Shown piece after piece: positions 7,864 to 15,611 of a DNA stretch of 22,979 nt. Source of the stretch: a virus. Both the position numbers and the translations under genes were made by a program. Position 1 is the stretch's first letter. Every line of letters starts with the position of its first letter. The stretch is from positions 1-22,979 of the IMG/VR virus record IMGVR_UViG_3300047547_000443; one strand, written 5' to 3'. The notes under the pieces are model-generated. The model saw nothing but the letters and a program-made list of their open reading frames with translations, did no database searches and had not been told where the DNA came from.

Positions 7864-10859
7864 GCGGCCAATGAATTGCCTCGGCGCGAGAGTTCGTCAA
7901 TCAAAACCTGTATCCCGTCCCGCCGCATGAACTCCCGCTCTTGGTTGCGGCTGTCCAAGACGCCGATGTTGATGTTCGTGGCGCTCGCAGCCGCGGCCCC
8001 GACCAGCCCGCCGTCGGCGAAGCTCAATCGGCCAACCCGTGGGCTGGCCCGCTGTTGGCTGGCGAAAAAGCCCTCCAGATTTCCCGACTGGACTGCCTGA
8101 TGCAGGCCGGCGAACCACCCCGCCCCAAGCTGGGCCACAGTCTGGGCGTCGAAGATATACTCGCCCGTCGCCACCATCGCCAACCGGTTGTCGCTCGTGC
8201 TGGGCGCTCCGGGCACCAACCCGCCCTCGTTGAATCCACTGAGGCCAGAGAGCGAGAAAGCGCTGAGGATGGGGCTGATTGCCGCCGTGGCCGAGATCAA
8301 GGCCGCACTGCCCAGCCCCGCCGCTGCCCCGTAGGTCGCGATCGTCGCGGCCAAGGCCGCGGGTGCCCACATGGCTGCGCTGGCCGCTGCGATCGGTGCG
8401 GAGGTCGCCAACGACGCGGCCATGATGGCCTTGCCCGCGACGGCCATTAGAAGCTGTGTCGCAATCCAGCGCACGCCGATCTGGACAATCGCGCCCACGA
8501 CCGAGGTCAAGATCGACAGGCCGATCTGGCGCAAGGCCTGCCCCCAAGTCTGGGTGCCGACGATCAAGCCCGTAATCCCTTGGCTGATGCTGCCGATCGC
8601 ACTGTTGAACACGTCCTTGAACGTGCCGGCGATCGACGTGGCCGTGATCTGTGCCTGCGATTTCAACTCGCCGAAGACCTGTGCAAAGTTGTCGGTGAAG
8701 CTCGCGGGGTCGAGCGGTTGCTTGCCCTGTTCTGCCGTCTGTTGGCCTTGCAGCCCGGCGATCTGGCCGCGTAGGTTCCCCACTTCCTCAGGGCTGAACA
8801 AACCGGGGCTGGCGGCGTTCAACGCCTCGACTGTGGTCAGAATCGCCTGCAATTTCTCCTGCTCGCGCACGAGATCGCCGATATATTCCGCCCGGGCCAC
8901 GCGCTCGCGCTGAATGTTCTCGGCGTTCGTGATGAACCCACGGGCTTGGAGCGCTTGGTTCCGATCAAGCACCTCCTGCAGTTTGGTCTGGGCCGCCTGT
9001 TGTTTCTGTTCGACGTCCGCCACTTGCTGGGCCACCGCCTGTTTGCGCTGGGCCGCGATCTGATTCTCCAGCGCCAGCGTCGCGGTAAACCGTCGCTGTT
9101 CGATCTCGGCCAGCCGCTTGTTCAGGTTCTCGGCATTGACCAGCAGATCGGCCTCGGCCTTGGCCCGGGTCGTCGGGTCTTTCGTCGCGTCCAGCACGCT
9201 CTGTAGCGCCTGCCGCTGACTCTCGGCCTCGCGCTGGGCAAAATCGGTTTCGATCGCGAACCGCTTTTCGTTGATCGAAGTCTGTTCGGCGGAAAAGGCC
9301 TCGATCGAAACCTGCCGGCGATCAAGGCTCTGCTTTAGCAACGTCTCCTGCTGGTCGAGCGAGTTCTTGAACAACTGCGCGGTCGTGTCGTTCTGGGCCT
9401 TGGCCACCTCAGCCGCCGCCGCCGCTTGGGCCTTGAGCAAGTTCTCGTCCGGCAGGGGCGTCAGCACCTTTTTGCCCGCCGCACGGTCAGCCGCCTCTCG
9501 CTGGGCACGGTCAAGGGCGATGACATCCGCGGCCACCCCACGCAAGAGCGACGACTGTTCAGCCGCGCTCTTTTTGTCGATCACCTCGACCGTTTCCTTC
9601 GCACCGTTCTGACGGCCAGCCGTGCGCGTCTCGCCCGGGACAAAGACCTCGACCGATCGTTTGGTTTCGGCGAACGCCGCGTCTATCCGCGCCCGCAACT
9701 CCTTTGCCTTGGACTCGGCGATCTTCCCCGCGGCTGTGAGGTCGTTGATCTTGGCAATCAACGACTCCTTGAGGTTCTCGTTCGCGCCCGTCAGCCGCTT
9801 GGTCGAAAGCGCTTCCTCCTGAGCCGCCTTGTAGGCTTTCCACGCCTCGACCCCGGCGACGATGATGGCCACCGCCCCAGCCGCGCCAGCGGTGTAGGCC
9901 GCCCACGGCGTCGAGGCCACAAGCTGAATCGCAGCAAGATAGTCCTTGGCGTTCTTCACCGCCCCCAAGCCCATGACCGCCGCAGCCAACTGGCCGGCAA
10001 TGACGTAGGCTTTCCACGCGGCTGTCGCGGCGATTATGACCACCGACAGCGCCCCGACCAACTTGAACAGATCGGCGACGATCTCCTTGTTGTTAATCAG
10101 CGTCTGCTGGAGGCTGATAAGCGTCGGCAGCGCGTCGGCGACCAAGGTGTTGACCGTGCCCTGCAAGATCGCCTTGAGCCGGGTCATGTTGTCGTTGAAC
10201 TTCTCACTCGCCTCCGCCGTCGGCCCCTTGATCTCCAGCCCGAACGCCCGGGCCTCGTCCGCCTGCGCGTGCAACGCCGCGCTGCCTTGGTTCAGAAAGG
10301 CGATGAAGTTCCGGCTGCCACGACCGAACAACTCCTGCGCGATCACCGCCTTTTCCGCCGCGCCCTCGCTGTTGGCAAAGGCGTCGGCGATGGCGTCGAT
10401 AGCTGCAATGGGGTCTTTGAGTTGCGAGGGGTCGATGCCCAGTTGTGCGAAGCGCTTGGCCGCGTTCGAGCCCGCGGTCTGGGCCTCGGCCAGACTGCGG
10501 TTCAGCACCGAAAGACCGAGGGAAAATTCCTCCTGCGAGACGTTCGCCAGATCGGCGGCAAAGGCGTAGGTCGAGAGCTTTTCCGTCGTCGTCCCGAGGG
10601 CGTTCGCCTGTTTGTTCAGCTTGTCCCCCGTCTCGATCGCGTGCCGGCCCATCAGCACCATCGCCGCCACTACCGCCGTGGCCGTGACCTTGATGCCCAA
10701 CAGCAGCTTGTCATGTTCTTGGAGAAAACCGTTCAGCCGGGCGACCACGCCCTGCTGGCGCTGGGCGGCCTTTGTGATGTCGTCGATCTGCTTGGAGGCA
10801 TTGGCCAGCGCGGACTTGGCGTTCTCTACCGCCTCAAGGATGATTTGGATTTTCTCCAT
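7860..10859 (-). CDS. Tape measure protein
   Basis: A 999-residue protein that sets tail length and is ejected with the DNA. Residues 1-70 are helical with heptad-like spacing, followed by GDKLNKQANALGTTTEKL, a common tape measure segment. Hydrophobic, possibly membrane-inserting segments occur near residues 54-73, around 265-345 and in a long Ala-rich stretch at about 770-880. The middle (about 470-720) is charged coiled coil rich in Gln and Ala. Near the C-terminus, GFNEGGLVPG followed by NRLAMVATGEYIFDAQTVAQLG is the typical tape measure tail motif. Its stop overlaps the next GTG start (GTGA). No lytic enzyme domain is visible. Confidence 0.93.
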   Translation of the reverse strand: MEKIQIILEAVENAKSALANASKQIDDITKAAQRQQGVVARLNGFLQEHDKLLLGIKVTATAVVAAMVLMGRHAIETGDKLNKQANALGTTTEKLSTYAFAADLANVSQEEFSLGLSVLNRSLAEAQTAGSNAAKRFAQLGIDPSQLKDPIAAIDAIADAFANSEGAAEKAVIAQELFGRGSRNFIAFLNQGSAALHAQADEARAFGLEIKGPTAEASEKFNDNMTRLKAILQGTVNTLVADALPTLISLQQTLINNKEIVADLFKLVGALSVVIIAATAAWKAYVIAGQLAAAVMGLGAVKNAKDYLAAIQLVASTPWAAYTAGAAGAVAIIVAGVEAWKAYKAAQEEALSTKRLTGANENLKESLIAKINDLTAAGKIAESKAKELRARIDAAFAETKRSVEVFVPGETRTAGRQNGAKETVEVIDKKSAAEQSSLLRGVAADVIALDRAQREAADRAAGKKVLTPLPDENLLKAQAAAAAEVAKAQNDTTAQLFKNSLDQQETLLKQSLDRRQVSIEAFSAEQTSINEKRFAIETDFAQREAESQRQALQSVLDATKDPTTRAKAEADLLVNAENLNKRLAEIEQRRFTATLALENQIAAQRKQAVAQQVADVEQKQQAAQTKLQEVLDRNQALQARGFITNAENIQRERVARAEYIGDLVREQEKLQAILTTVEALNAASPGLFSPEEVGNLRGQIAGLQGQQTAEQGKQPLDPASFTDNFAQVFGELKSQAQITATSIAGTFKDVFNSAIGSISQGITGLIVGTQTWGQALRQIGLSILTSVVGAIVQIGVRWIATQLLMAVAGKAIMAASLATSAPIAAASAAMWAPAALAATIATYGAAAGLGSAALISATAAISPILSAFSLSGLSGFNEGGLVPGAPSTSDNRLAMVATGEYIFDAQTVAQLGAGWFAGLHQAVQSGNLEGFFASQQRASPRVGRLSFADGGLVGAAAASATNINIGVLDSRNQEREFMRRDGIQVLIDELSRRGNSLAA

Positions 10860-10862
10860 ACC

Positions 10863-11213
10863 TTAGCCGGCGTAGCCGCGTCGGGCACCGAGCTTCAACA
10901 GCCGATCGACGACCGACTGGCGATTCTTCGCCGGGTCTTGATCGGGCACACCGTTGATCTGGGCCAGCAGCTTCGTCACTTGCGCGTTATACGTCCCGCC
11001 GCCTTTCTTGTCCAACACGGATACGATCGACAGCCGAAAGTTCTCGAGTTGGGCCAAGCTCGCCCGGGCCTCAATGCGCTCGTCCCGCTGCTGGGCCAGA
11101 CGATGAAAAAGCCGAAGCCGGTATAGGCTACTGCGCCTCAGATCGGCATCGGCATGTCCAACGGAAAGTAGGAACTCGAAGACCTCGGCTAGGCCTGCTG
11201 TTCGGCCTTTAGC
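10863..11213 (-). CDS. T-part of the tail chaperone, made by probable -1 frameshift
   Basis: An open frame in the -1 phase relative to the upstream chaperone. After the upstream stop, the first possible ATG, GTG or TTG lies well inside the coherent sequence FRLSIVSVLDKKGGGTYNAQ, so independent initiation is unlikely. The best shift site I see is GGAAAAG (11219-11213), resembling the lambda GGGAAAG: the A-site AAG slips well to AAA, but the P-site GAA to GGA pairing is imperfect. The fusion would be about 235 residues. The T-part ends four bases before the tape measure ATG. Frameshifting is inferred from gene order and frame. Confidence 0.65.
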   Translation of the reverse strand, partial: AKGRTAGLAEVFEFLLSVGHADADLRRSSLYRLRLFHRLAQQRDERIEARASLAQLENFRLSIVSVLDKKGGGTYNAQVTKLLAQINGVPDQDPAKNRQSVVDRLLKLGARRGYAG

Positions 11214-11569
11214 TTTTCCATCGCGTCGCCCAAGACCTTGTCCAGCACGCCGCCTTGACCCATCGCTTTGAGCGTGTCCGCCTGCCACCGGAACCACGTC
11301 TGAAAGGAGGTAAAATTTAGCTGCCTTCCTTTGTTCATCACGGCGATGAACGAATCTTCGGACAGCCGGGCAACCCAGTCCGCCGGGCGATCGGTGTAGA
11401 TCGCGACCTCAGCCTTGGGCTTTCCCCAAGCCTTGCCCAGCCCGTCCATGTCGCAGATCGGGATGCGGCGGACAAAGATTTCCTCGTCGGGTTTGACCTC
11501 GACGCCCTTGGGCTGGCGGAAACTGACCGTCAATTTCTCGCCGTCCATCAGGTCGGTGATCTCGCTCAC
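11189..11569 (-). CDS. Tail assembly chaperone, gpG-like
   Basis: A 126-residue protein starting at a GTG (MSEITDLMDGEKLTVSF) that overlaps the preceding stop. It precedes the tape measure gene, as chaperone gpG does in lambda. The beta-rich first half (KLTVSFRQPKGVEV, then EEIFVRRIPI) and helical second half fit the group. A second open frame in the -1 phase overlaps its 3' end and has no good start of its own, which is the hallmark of the G/GT frameshift pair. The protein would coat the tape measure during tail assembly and be absent from the finished tail. Confidence 0.75.
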   Translation of the reverse strand: MSEITDLMDGEKLTVSFRQPKGVEVKPDEEIFVRRIPICDMDGLGKAWGKPKAEVAIYTDRPADWVARLSEDSFIAVMNKGRQLNFTSFQTWFRWQADTLKAMGQGGVLDKVLGDAMEKLKAEQQA

Positions 11570-11811
11570 AGGCTAGAGGGTGGGGTTGCGGCTTTGTTCT
11601 GGGGCGCGTCCTTTTTGCCCGGCAAGGGCTGGTCGAACAGGCCGGCCACGAACTCGGCCTCAGGGCCGCCGTTGGCAATCATGGTCTTGATCGCCGCCGG
11701 GCCTTGGCCGTCGGGGACGAGCGCAAGGTGGCTGATGATTTCGGTTTTGCGGGCTTCGGAAAGTCCGGTGAAGCCCTTGGAGAATTTGTCGGCCTTGGAT
11801 GGTAATTGCAT
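11566..11811 (-). CDS. Small protein between tail tube and tail chaperones
   Basis: An 81-residue protein beginning MQLPSKADKFSKGFTGLSEA at ATG 11811. The middle is helical (SEARKTEIISHLALVPDG) and the C-terminus is Pro/Lys/Ala-rich and probably disordered. I do not recognise the family. The start follows the hairpin by 17 bases and an A-rich leader with no Shine-Dalgarno sequence. Its TGA overlaps the GTG start of the next gene (GTGA), so the two are coupled. A tail assembly role is inferred from location. Confidence 0.68.
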   Translation of the reverse strand: MQLPSKADKFSKGFTGLSEARKTEIISHLALVPDGQGPAAIKTMIANGGPEAEFVAGLFDQPLPGKKDAPQNKAATPPSSL

Positions 11812-11828
11812 AGTTTTGTTTGGTCTTT

Positions 11829-11858
11829 GCCCGGGCAATGCTGGCCCATTGCCCGGGC
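11829..11858 (-). other. Hairpin between tail tube gene and downstream genes
   Basis: A perfect 12-pair inverted repeat, GCCCGGGCAATG with CATTGCCCGGGC, around a 6-base loop. On the minus strand it is followed by A-rich sequence, not a T-tract, and then the ATG at 11811. It may stabilise the 3' end of the tail tube transcript, attenuate transcription, or keep the next start region unpaired. Confidence 0.6.
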
Positions 11859-11894
11859 CGGGTCAACCGATAGTTGGGCGGCCAGCCCAGTGAA

Positions 11895-12713
11895 TTAAAT
11901 GCCGGCGTTGTCGTTCGAGTCGCGCAGCAAGACCGTGCCGACGGTGTCGGTCACCAGCACGTCCAGCGTGATCTCGCTGAACTTCTGGCCATCGACTTCG
12001 CTCGAACTGTCGAGCGTGACCTCGCACGAGAATCCCTCGTGAATCAACACGGCCTTGTTCGCCGACTCTTGGTCGAAGATCACGAGCTTGCCGAAGCCCG
12101 TTTTCTTCGGCGAGGCCATTGGCGTGATACCGGCGTAGTTGAAGGCGTCGCCGGCCACGATCGCCGCACAGGTGATCGTCGGGGTCAGATCGGCGGCTTG
12201 GGCGGTCAAGAACTTCACGCGGGCGAGCAGGAGATCAAGAACGAAGTCCGTCCCCTCGACCTTGGTCGCGATCGTGACCGTCGTCAGGTTCAACAGGCGA
12301 GCGCCAGCCGAGGTCTTGATGTCATACCACTTGCCGATCACAGCCGGCGTGGCGGTGAAGCCCAAGACCTGACCAGCCACGGCGGACAATGCCGACTGCA
12401 AGTGGCCGGTCGTGCTGGAGCCGCCGTAAAGGATTTCGAGGTTCTTCCGGTTCCACTCGTCCACCTTGATCTTGTAGCGGAGCTTGTTCTCGGTGTTGAT
12501 CGTCTTGTCCACCCGGCGGACGCCACGATAGGAGCCAAAATGTTCTTCCTTCGAGTTTTCCTGCGAAGGGGTTGAAGCAACGATGTTGCCGAAGTCGAGA
12601 TAGCCACGGGCTTGGGCATTTGCCGCGCTGGTGGCGTCTTCGGAAAAGCTGAACTCGCCTGTGCCGATCAACAGTGCGACCAGATTATGTGCGGGGTCAA
12701 CTTGAGTGCTCAT
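11895..12713 (-). CDS. Major tail (tube) protein
   Basis: A 272-residue protein that polymerises into the tail tube. Position after the tail terminator candidate and before the chaperone and tape measure genes is diagnostic. The beta-rich sequence, the RRVDKTINTENKLRYKIKVDEW stretch in the middle third, and the C-terminal FSCEVTLDSSSEVDGQKFSEITLDV fit tube proteins. The start ATG 12713 has an A/C-rich leader without Shine-Dalgarno sequence. A hairpin lies 37 bases after the stop, as often seen behind highly expressed structural genes. Confidence 0.83.
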   Translation of the reverse strand: MSTQVDPAHNLVALLIGTGEFSFSEDATSAANAQARGYLDFGNIVASTPSQENSKEEHFGSYRGVRRVDKTINTENKLRYKIKVDEWNRKNLEILYGGSSTTGHLQSALSAVAGQVLGFTATPAVIGKWYDIKTSAGARLLNLTTVTIATKVEGTDFVLDLLLARVKFLTAQAADLTPTITCAAIVAGDAFNYAGITPMASPKKTGFGKLVIFDQESANKAVLIHEGFSCEVTLDSSSEVDGQKFSEITLDVLVTDTVGTVLLRDSNDNAGI

Positions 12714-12734
12714 AGTGTTCGATGATGTTTTTGG

Positions 12735-13187
12735 TTAGGCCCGTCGCTGGGCAATGCCCCTTACGGCTGGCGTTGCGCTGATAATTACCTGTGCATTGAG
12801 ACTGCCGTCAACAGTGAAATTGCCTTCCGTCCGCCAATCGAACGGTTTTATCGTGCCGGCCAAGGCCGCGACGACCCCGCTGGTATTGAGTTGCAGCGAG
12901 TCCATGACCTTTTCGACCCACTGCAAATTTACCACCACGCCCTTTTCCCTCGCGCTGGCGACGAGCAGCATTATCTCGATCGTGCCGAAAATCTGTTTCG
13001 CCGGCTTGTAGCTCTCCTTGATGTTCGGGATAAACAGCCGGGCGGTCGGCAGATCGGTCAAGGCCTCGCCCTCGATCACTGGGGTCTTTACCCACTTCAC
13101 GCCCCGGAGAATCCTACCACTCACGTCCGCGCTGTGGTAGTCCATGCGTGCAATCAGATCGGCCAAGATCGTCGAATACATTCCCAT
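12735..13187 (-). CDS. Tail terminator (tail completion) protein candidate
   Basis: A 150-residue protein placed directly before the tail tube gene. Its size, the N-terminal helix (MYSTILADLIARMDYH), the central strand (GTIEIMLLVAS) and its position fit the lambda gpU-like proteins that cap the tail tube and fix its length together with the tape measure. Direct sequence signature is weak, so the call leans on gene order. The ATG at 13187 is one base after the previous stop. Confidence 0.68.
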   Translation of the reverse strand: MGMYSTILADLIARMDYHSADVSGRILRGVKWVKTPVIEGEALTDLPTARLFIPNIKESYKPAKQIFGTIEIMLLVASAREKGVVVNLQWVEKVMDSLQLNTSGVVAALAGTIKPFDWRTEGNFTVDGSLNAQVIISATPAVRGIAQRRA

Positions 13188-13188
13188 G

Positions 13189-13830
13189 TCACTTGGCTTT
13201 TACAGCCGATCGAAGGTGCTTGTCCATCAAATCCCGCAGCCGGGCTTTGGCCTTGGGCCGTTCGCTGGCCACGATGTGCCGGGCACGGATGCCACGGACG
13301 CGCTTGGCCAAGATGTAGTCTATGCCGAAGACGAACACGCTTTTGCTGTTCTTCACCTTGCCCTTGCGCACCGACTGCCGGCGTTGAACGATCGCCCGCG
13401 CACGCTCCCAGTAGGTTTCGCCCTTGACCGTGAATTGATCGACGACGCCGAACTCGGGCTCGCCCGCTGTGGCATTGACCGCCCGCCGGGTCAGGGGGAT
13501 GAACAGAGCGGCCTTGGCCCGGCGTTCGCCCGGGCGGAGCGGGCCGATCAACTCCCGCGGGCCGTGGTCTTTCGTGCCTTCCTCCAGAAAGAGCATGATG
13601 GGATTTTCGTTGAAGACCACCCGCGCACCCGGAGCGATCTTGCTGACCAACCAGCTACGGCGGACTTGGCCGAACCACCGCTTGGGAGTCTTGCGAATGA
13701 GGGAGCCCTGCGTTTCGAACGCCGCCCGATCGACCACCGCGTCAATCTTTTCGATCGACAGCGCCTCGGCCACGGCCCGGAGCATGGCCTTGGCCTTTTC
13801 ACCCTTGGCGCGGATGCGAACGGTATTCAT
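13189..13830 (-). CDS. Neck protein, HK97 gp10-like
   Basis: A 213-residue basic protein. RKTPKRWFGQVRRSWLV, followed by FNENPIMLFLEEGTKDHGP and LFIPLTRRA, is the pattern of the gp10-like minor tail/neck family that joins head and tail. The C-terminus is lysine/arginine-rich and unusually long (VFVFGIDYILAKRVRGIRAR onward), suggesting extra contacts or DNA binding. It sits between the connector and the tail terminator candidate, the usual position, with one base between its stop and the next ATG. Confidence 0.82.
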   Translation of the reverse strand: MNTVRIRAKGEKAKAMLRAVAEALSIEKIDAVVDRAAFETQGSLIRKTPKRWFGQVRRSWLVSKIAPGARVVFNENPIMLFLEEGTKDHGPRELIGPLRPGERRAKAALFIPLTRRAVNATAGEPEFGVVDQFTVKGETYWERARAIVQRRQSVRKGKVKNSKSVFVFGIDYILAKRVRGIRARHIVASERPKAKARLRDLMDKHLRSAVKAK

Positions 13831-13861
13831 GGGCCGAAGGTCTGGCCCAGCACTGGGGAGG

Positions 13862-14788
13862 TCAAATCAAAATCGGCAGGCGCTTACCCAAAAGCTGGTA
13901 AACGGTCTTGGGGATTTCGGTGTCGATCACGCTCTGCTTTTGCCCGTCCAGACCGGCGATCTCTGTCCGGTTCTTGCCGCTAAATGCCGCGGCGACCAGC
14001 CGGGCGGAGGTGCTTATGCGCGAGGGCAGGTTGGTCGGCACCGCCGAGCTATCGACCGCCGAAGCGATCGGCGTCAAGGTGTTCGCCCCATCGGTGTCGT
14101 CCGCGGTGTAGGCCAGCACGACCGTGCCACTGACGCCGCTGTTGTTCACCGCGGCCAAGGTCAGCGTGCCCGGTGCGGCGATCGCCAGCGTGCCCTGAGC
14201 GACGATGTTGGTCATTGCCGCCTCAAGGGCTAGGCGAACACGGGCCAGCCCCGCCCCAACGTCCGCCAATTGCCAGTAGAGGGTTCGCCCGGCCATGCCC
14301 GACAGCGCCCATGCGCTCAACTGGTTGGCCGTGTCGCCCGCCTCGGTCACCGTCTGAACCGCCGGCTGGGGATAGCCGAACTCGCCCTTGATCGACAGCC
14401 GGGCATCGACGGTGGGACTCCAGATGCCACGCCGGCTGAACAGCCGTCCGGCTTTCTCGTTCAGCCCGATCACATAATCAACGTCCACGGTCAAGGCCTC
14501 GCCCGCGAGAACGACTTCGGTCAGGCGAATGACCGGGCTGTGCGGGAGATAAAGGTCGTTGCCGTAGAACCGCCCGTTGAACTCGTCGAACAACAACGGC
14601 GTGACCGTGTGGTCGTGATAGAAGTAATCGCGCTGGGTGTAGTCGTCCACCCAGCGCGACGCCCGATCAATTGCCCGCCTCAGTTCGTCCGTCAATACCG
14701 CGTCGCCCTGAACGTCCTCGGGCTTGAGCTTTAACTCGCCAACGAGTTCGTCCAGCGACAGGTATGGATTGACGGCGGTGTAGGACAT
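13862..14788 (-). CDS. Head-tail connector (adaptor), HK97 gp6-like, with an internal insertion
   Basis: A 308-residue head completion protein that binds beneath the portal. The N-terminal half (to about 140) has the family's helices (LTDELRRAIDRASRWVDDYT) and the beta region LPHSPVIRLTEVVL, DYVIGLNEKAGRL and RLSIKGEFGY. The C-terminal helix region (LPSRISTSARLVAAAFSGKN, then IPKTVYQLLGKRL) completes the family pattern. Between them, at about 140-252, is extra sequence rich in Ala, Thr and Gly, including a beta-like stretch (TLTLAAVNNSGVSGTVVLAY). Typical relatives are shorter, so the insertion looks like an added surface domain. The start follows the preceding stop by four bases. Confidence 0.82.
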   Translation of the reverse strand: MSYTAVNPYLSLDELVGELKLKPEDVQGDAVLTDELRRAIDRASRWVDDYTQRDYFYHDHTVTPLLFDEFNGRFYGNDLYLPHSPVIRLTEVVLAGEALTVDVDYVIGLNEKAGRLFSRRGIWSPTVDARLSIKGEFGYPQPAVQTVTEAGDTANQLSAWALSGMAGRTLYWQLADVGAGLARVRLALEAAMTNIVAQGTLAIAAPGTLTLAAVNNSGVSGTVVLAYTADDTDGANTLTPIASAVDSSAVPTNLPSRISTSARLVAAAFSGKNRTEIAGLDGQKQSVIDTEIPKTVYQLLGKRLPILI

Positions 14789-14792
14789 GGCC

Positions 14793-15497
14793 TTACGAGG
14801 TGTAGCCGCACGCGATCTTCACCGCCGCCAGCTTTTCCGCCCGCTTGGAATGGGGCGCGACCTCGACGACCTTGCCCGCCGCGGCCAGCGTGGCGATCAC
14901 TTCGTCCAACTCGGCAATGGTCATCGCCTCCAGCGTTTCCGCCGCCGGCAGATCAAGCACCGGGCCGGCCTCGCCCGTCGCGTCGGGCTTGCCCGTGTCG
15001 CCCGCGCCACCATCAGCGCCAGCGGCTTCGGTCTGCGTTTCCTCGGCCTCGCCCGTTTCGTCGTGCGGGTTGATGCCCAGCGCGAGTTCAATCGCGGCCT
15101 TGATCACCTTGCGCGATGCGTCGGTCTTGAACTTGACCTCCGTCCCGCGCTCGCGCAGGCCCGTGGCGTAGTCCAGCAATTCAGCGCGGCTCATTTCATC
15201 CAACTCGACCTTGGCCGTGGTCAGATTGGCCTTTTCCAGATCGGCCAGCCTGTCCTTTTCCGCCTGTTCGAGCTTGGCCAAAATCTTTTTCTGCTCGGCC
15301 TCAACCAGATCGTCAAAGCCATCGGGGAGCGCGAGCTTGCTCGGGGTGAACTTCGCCTTGGGGTCGAAGGGTTTGAACCGCTTGTCGCCTTGGATGCCCT
15401 CGGCCTCTTTGCCCGTCAGTTCAAGAACGTCGCCGCGGGTGACAGTGCCAAAGCGCCCAAGCTGAACCTCTGGCCCGATGTAGTGGAATTTTCGCAT
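14793..15497 (-). CDS. Acidic head protein with two HeH/LEM-like segments
   Basis: A 234-residue protein. Residues 1-45 are a small beta-rich segment (GRFGTVTRGDVLELTGKEAEGI), residues 65-95 are a charged helix, and residues 100-137 (MSRAELLDYATGLRERGTEV onward) look like a helix-extension-helix or LEM-type module. A low-complexity Glu/Thr/Gly/Ala linker spans about 143-180. A second similar helical segment (MTIAELDEVIATLAAAGKVV) is at 192-232. Such proteins often sit between capsid and connector genes in siphoviruses; a head accessory or DNA/protein-binding role is inferred. The ATG lacks a Shine-Dalgarno sequence; its leader is A/C-rich. Confidence 0.72.
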   Translation of the reverse strand: MRKFHYIGPEVQLGRFGTVTRGDVLELTGKEAEGIQGDKRFKPFDPKAKFTPSKLALPDGFDDLVEAEQKKILAKLEQAEKDRLADLEKANLTTAKVELDEMSRAELLDYATGLRERGTEVKFKTDASRKVIKAAIELALGINPHDETGEAEETQTEAAGADGGAGDTGKPDATGEAGPVLDLPAAETLEAMTIAELDEVIATLAAAGKVVEVAPHSKRAEKLAAVKIACGYTS

Positions 15498-15534
15498 GAT
15501 ATTTTTAGTGGGTTGAATTTGTTACTCGCGCCCG

Positions 15535-15563
15535 GTTGTAACTCCCGCCCGGACTATGGTCAA
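15535..15563 (-). promoter_or_regulatory. Candidate sigma-70-type promoter for the connector/tail block
   Basis: Directly after the terminator the minus strand shows TTGACC (15563-15558), 5 of 6 bases of the -35 consensus. A 17-base spacer leads to TACAAC (15540-15535), 4 of 6 bases of the -10 consensus. Transcription would start near 15528, giving a leader of about 30 bases to the ATG at 15497. Placement right after a terminator strengthens the call. Confidence 0.5.
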
Positions 15564-15565
15564 CG

Positions 15566-15596
15566 AAAAAGGCCCGGGCAACTCGCCCGGGCCTTT
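15566..15596 (-). terminator. Strong intrinsic terminator after the capsid gene
   Basis: The minus strand has a perfect 12-pair inverted repeat, AAAGGCCCGGGC with GCCCGGGCCTTT, around a GAGTT loop. It is followed by a run of five T on the minus strand (15570-15566). It lies 15 bases past the capsid stop, as expected for a terminator limiting transcription into the following genes. Confidence 0.88.
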
Positions 15597-15611
15597 GAAT
15601 CGTTCAGTCGC

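Noticed and set aside
9426-11126. Plus-strand open frame of 566 codons opposite the tape measure gene
   Set aside because: Antisense to the tape measure and chaperone genes, arginine-rich without motifs; an artefact of base composition.
11214-11297. Independent 144-residue gene starting at GTG 11297 for the chaperone T-part
   Set aside because: Its first ~35 residues overlap the upstream chaperone frame and are Arg/Gly-rich shadow sequence; a frameshift fusion explains the frame better.
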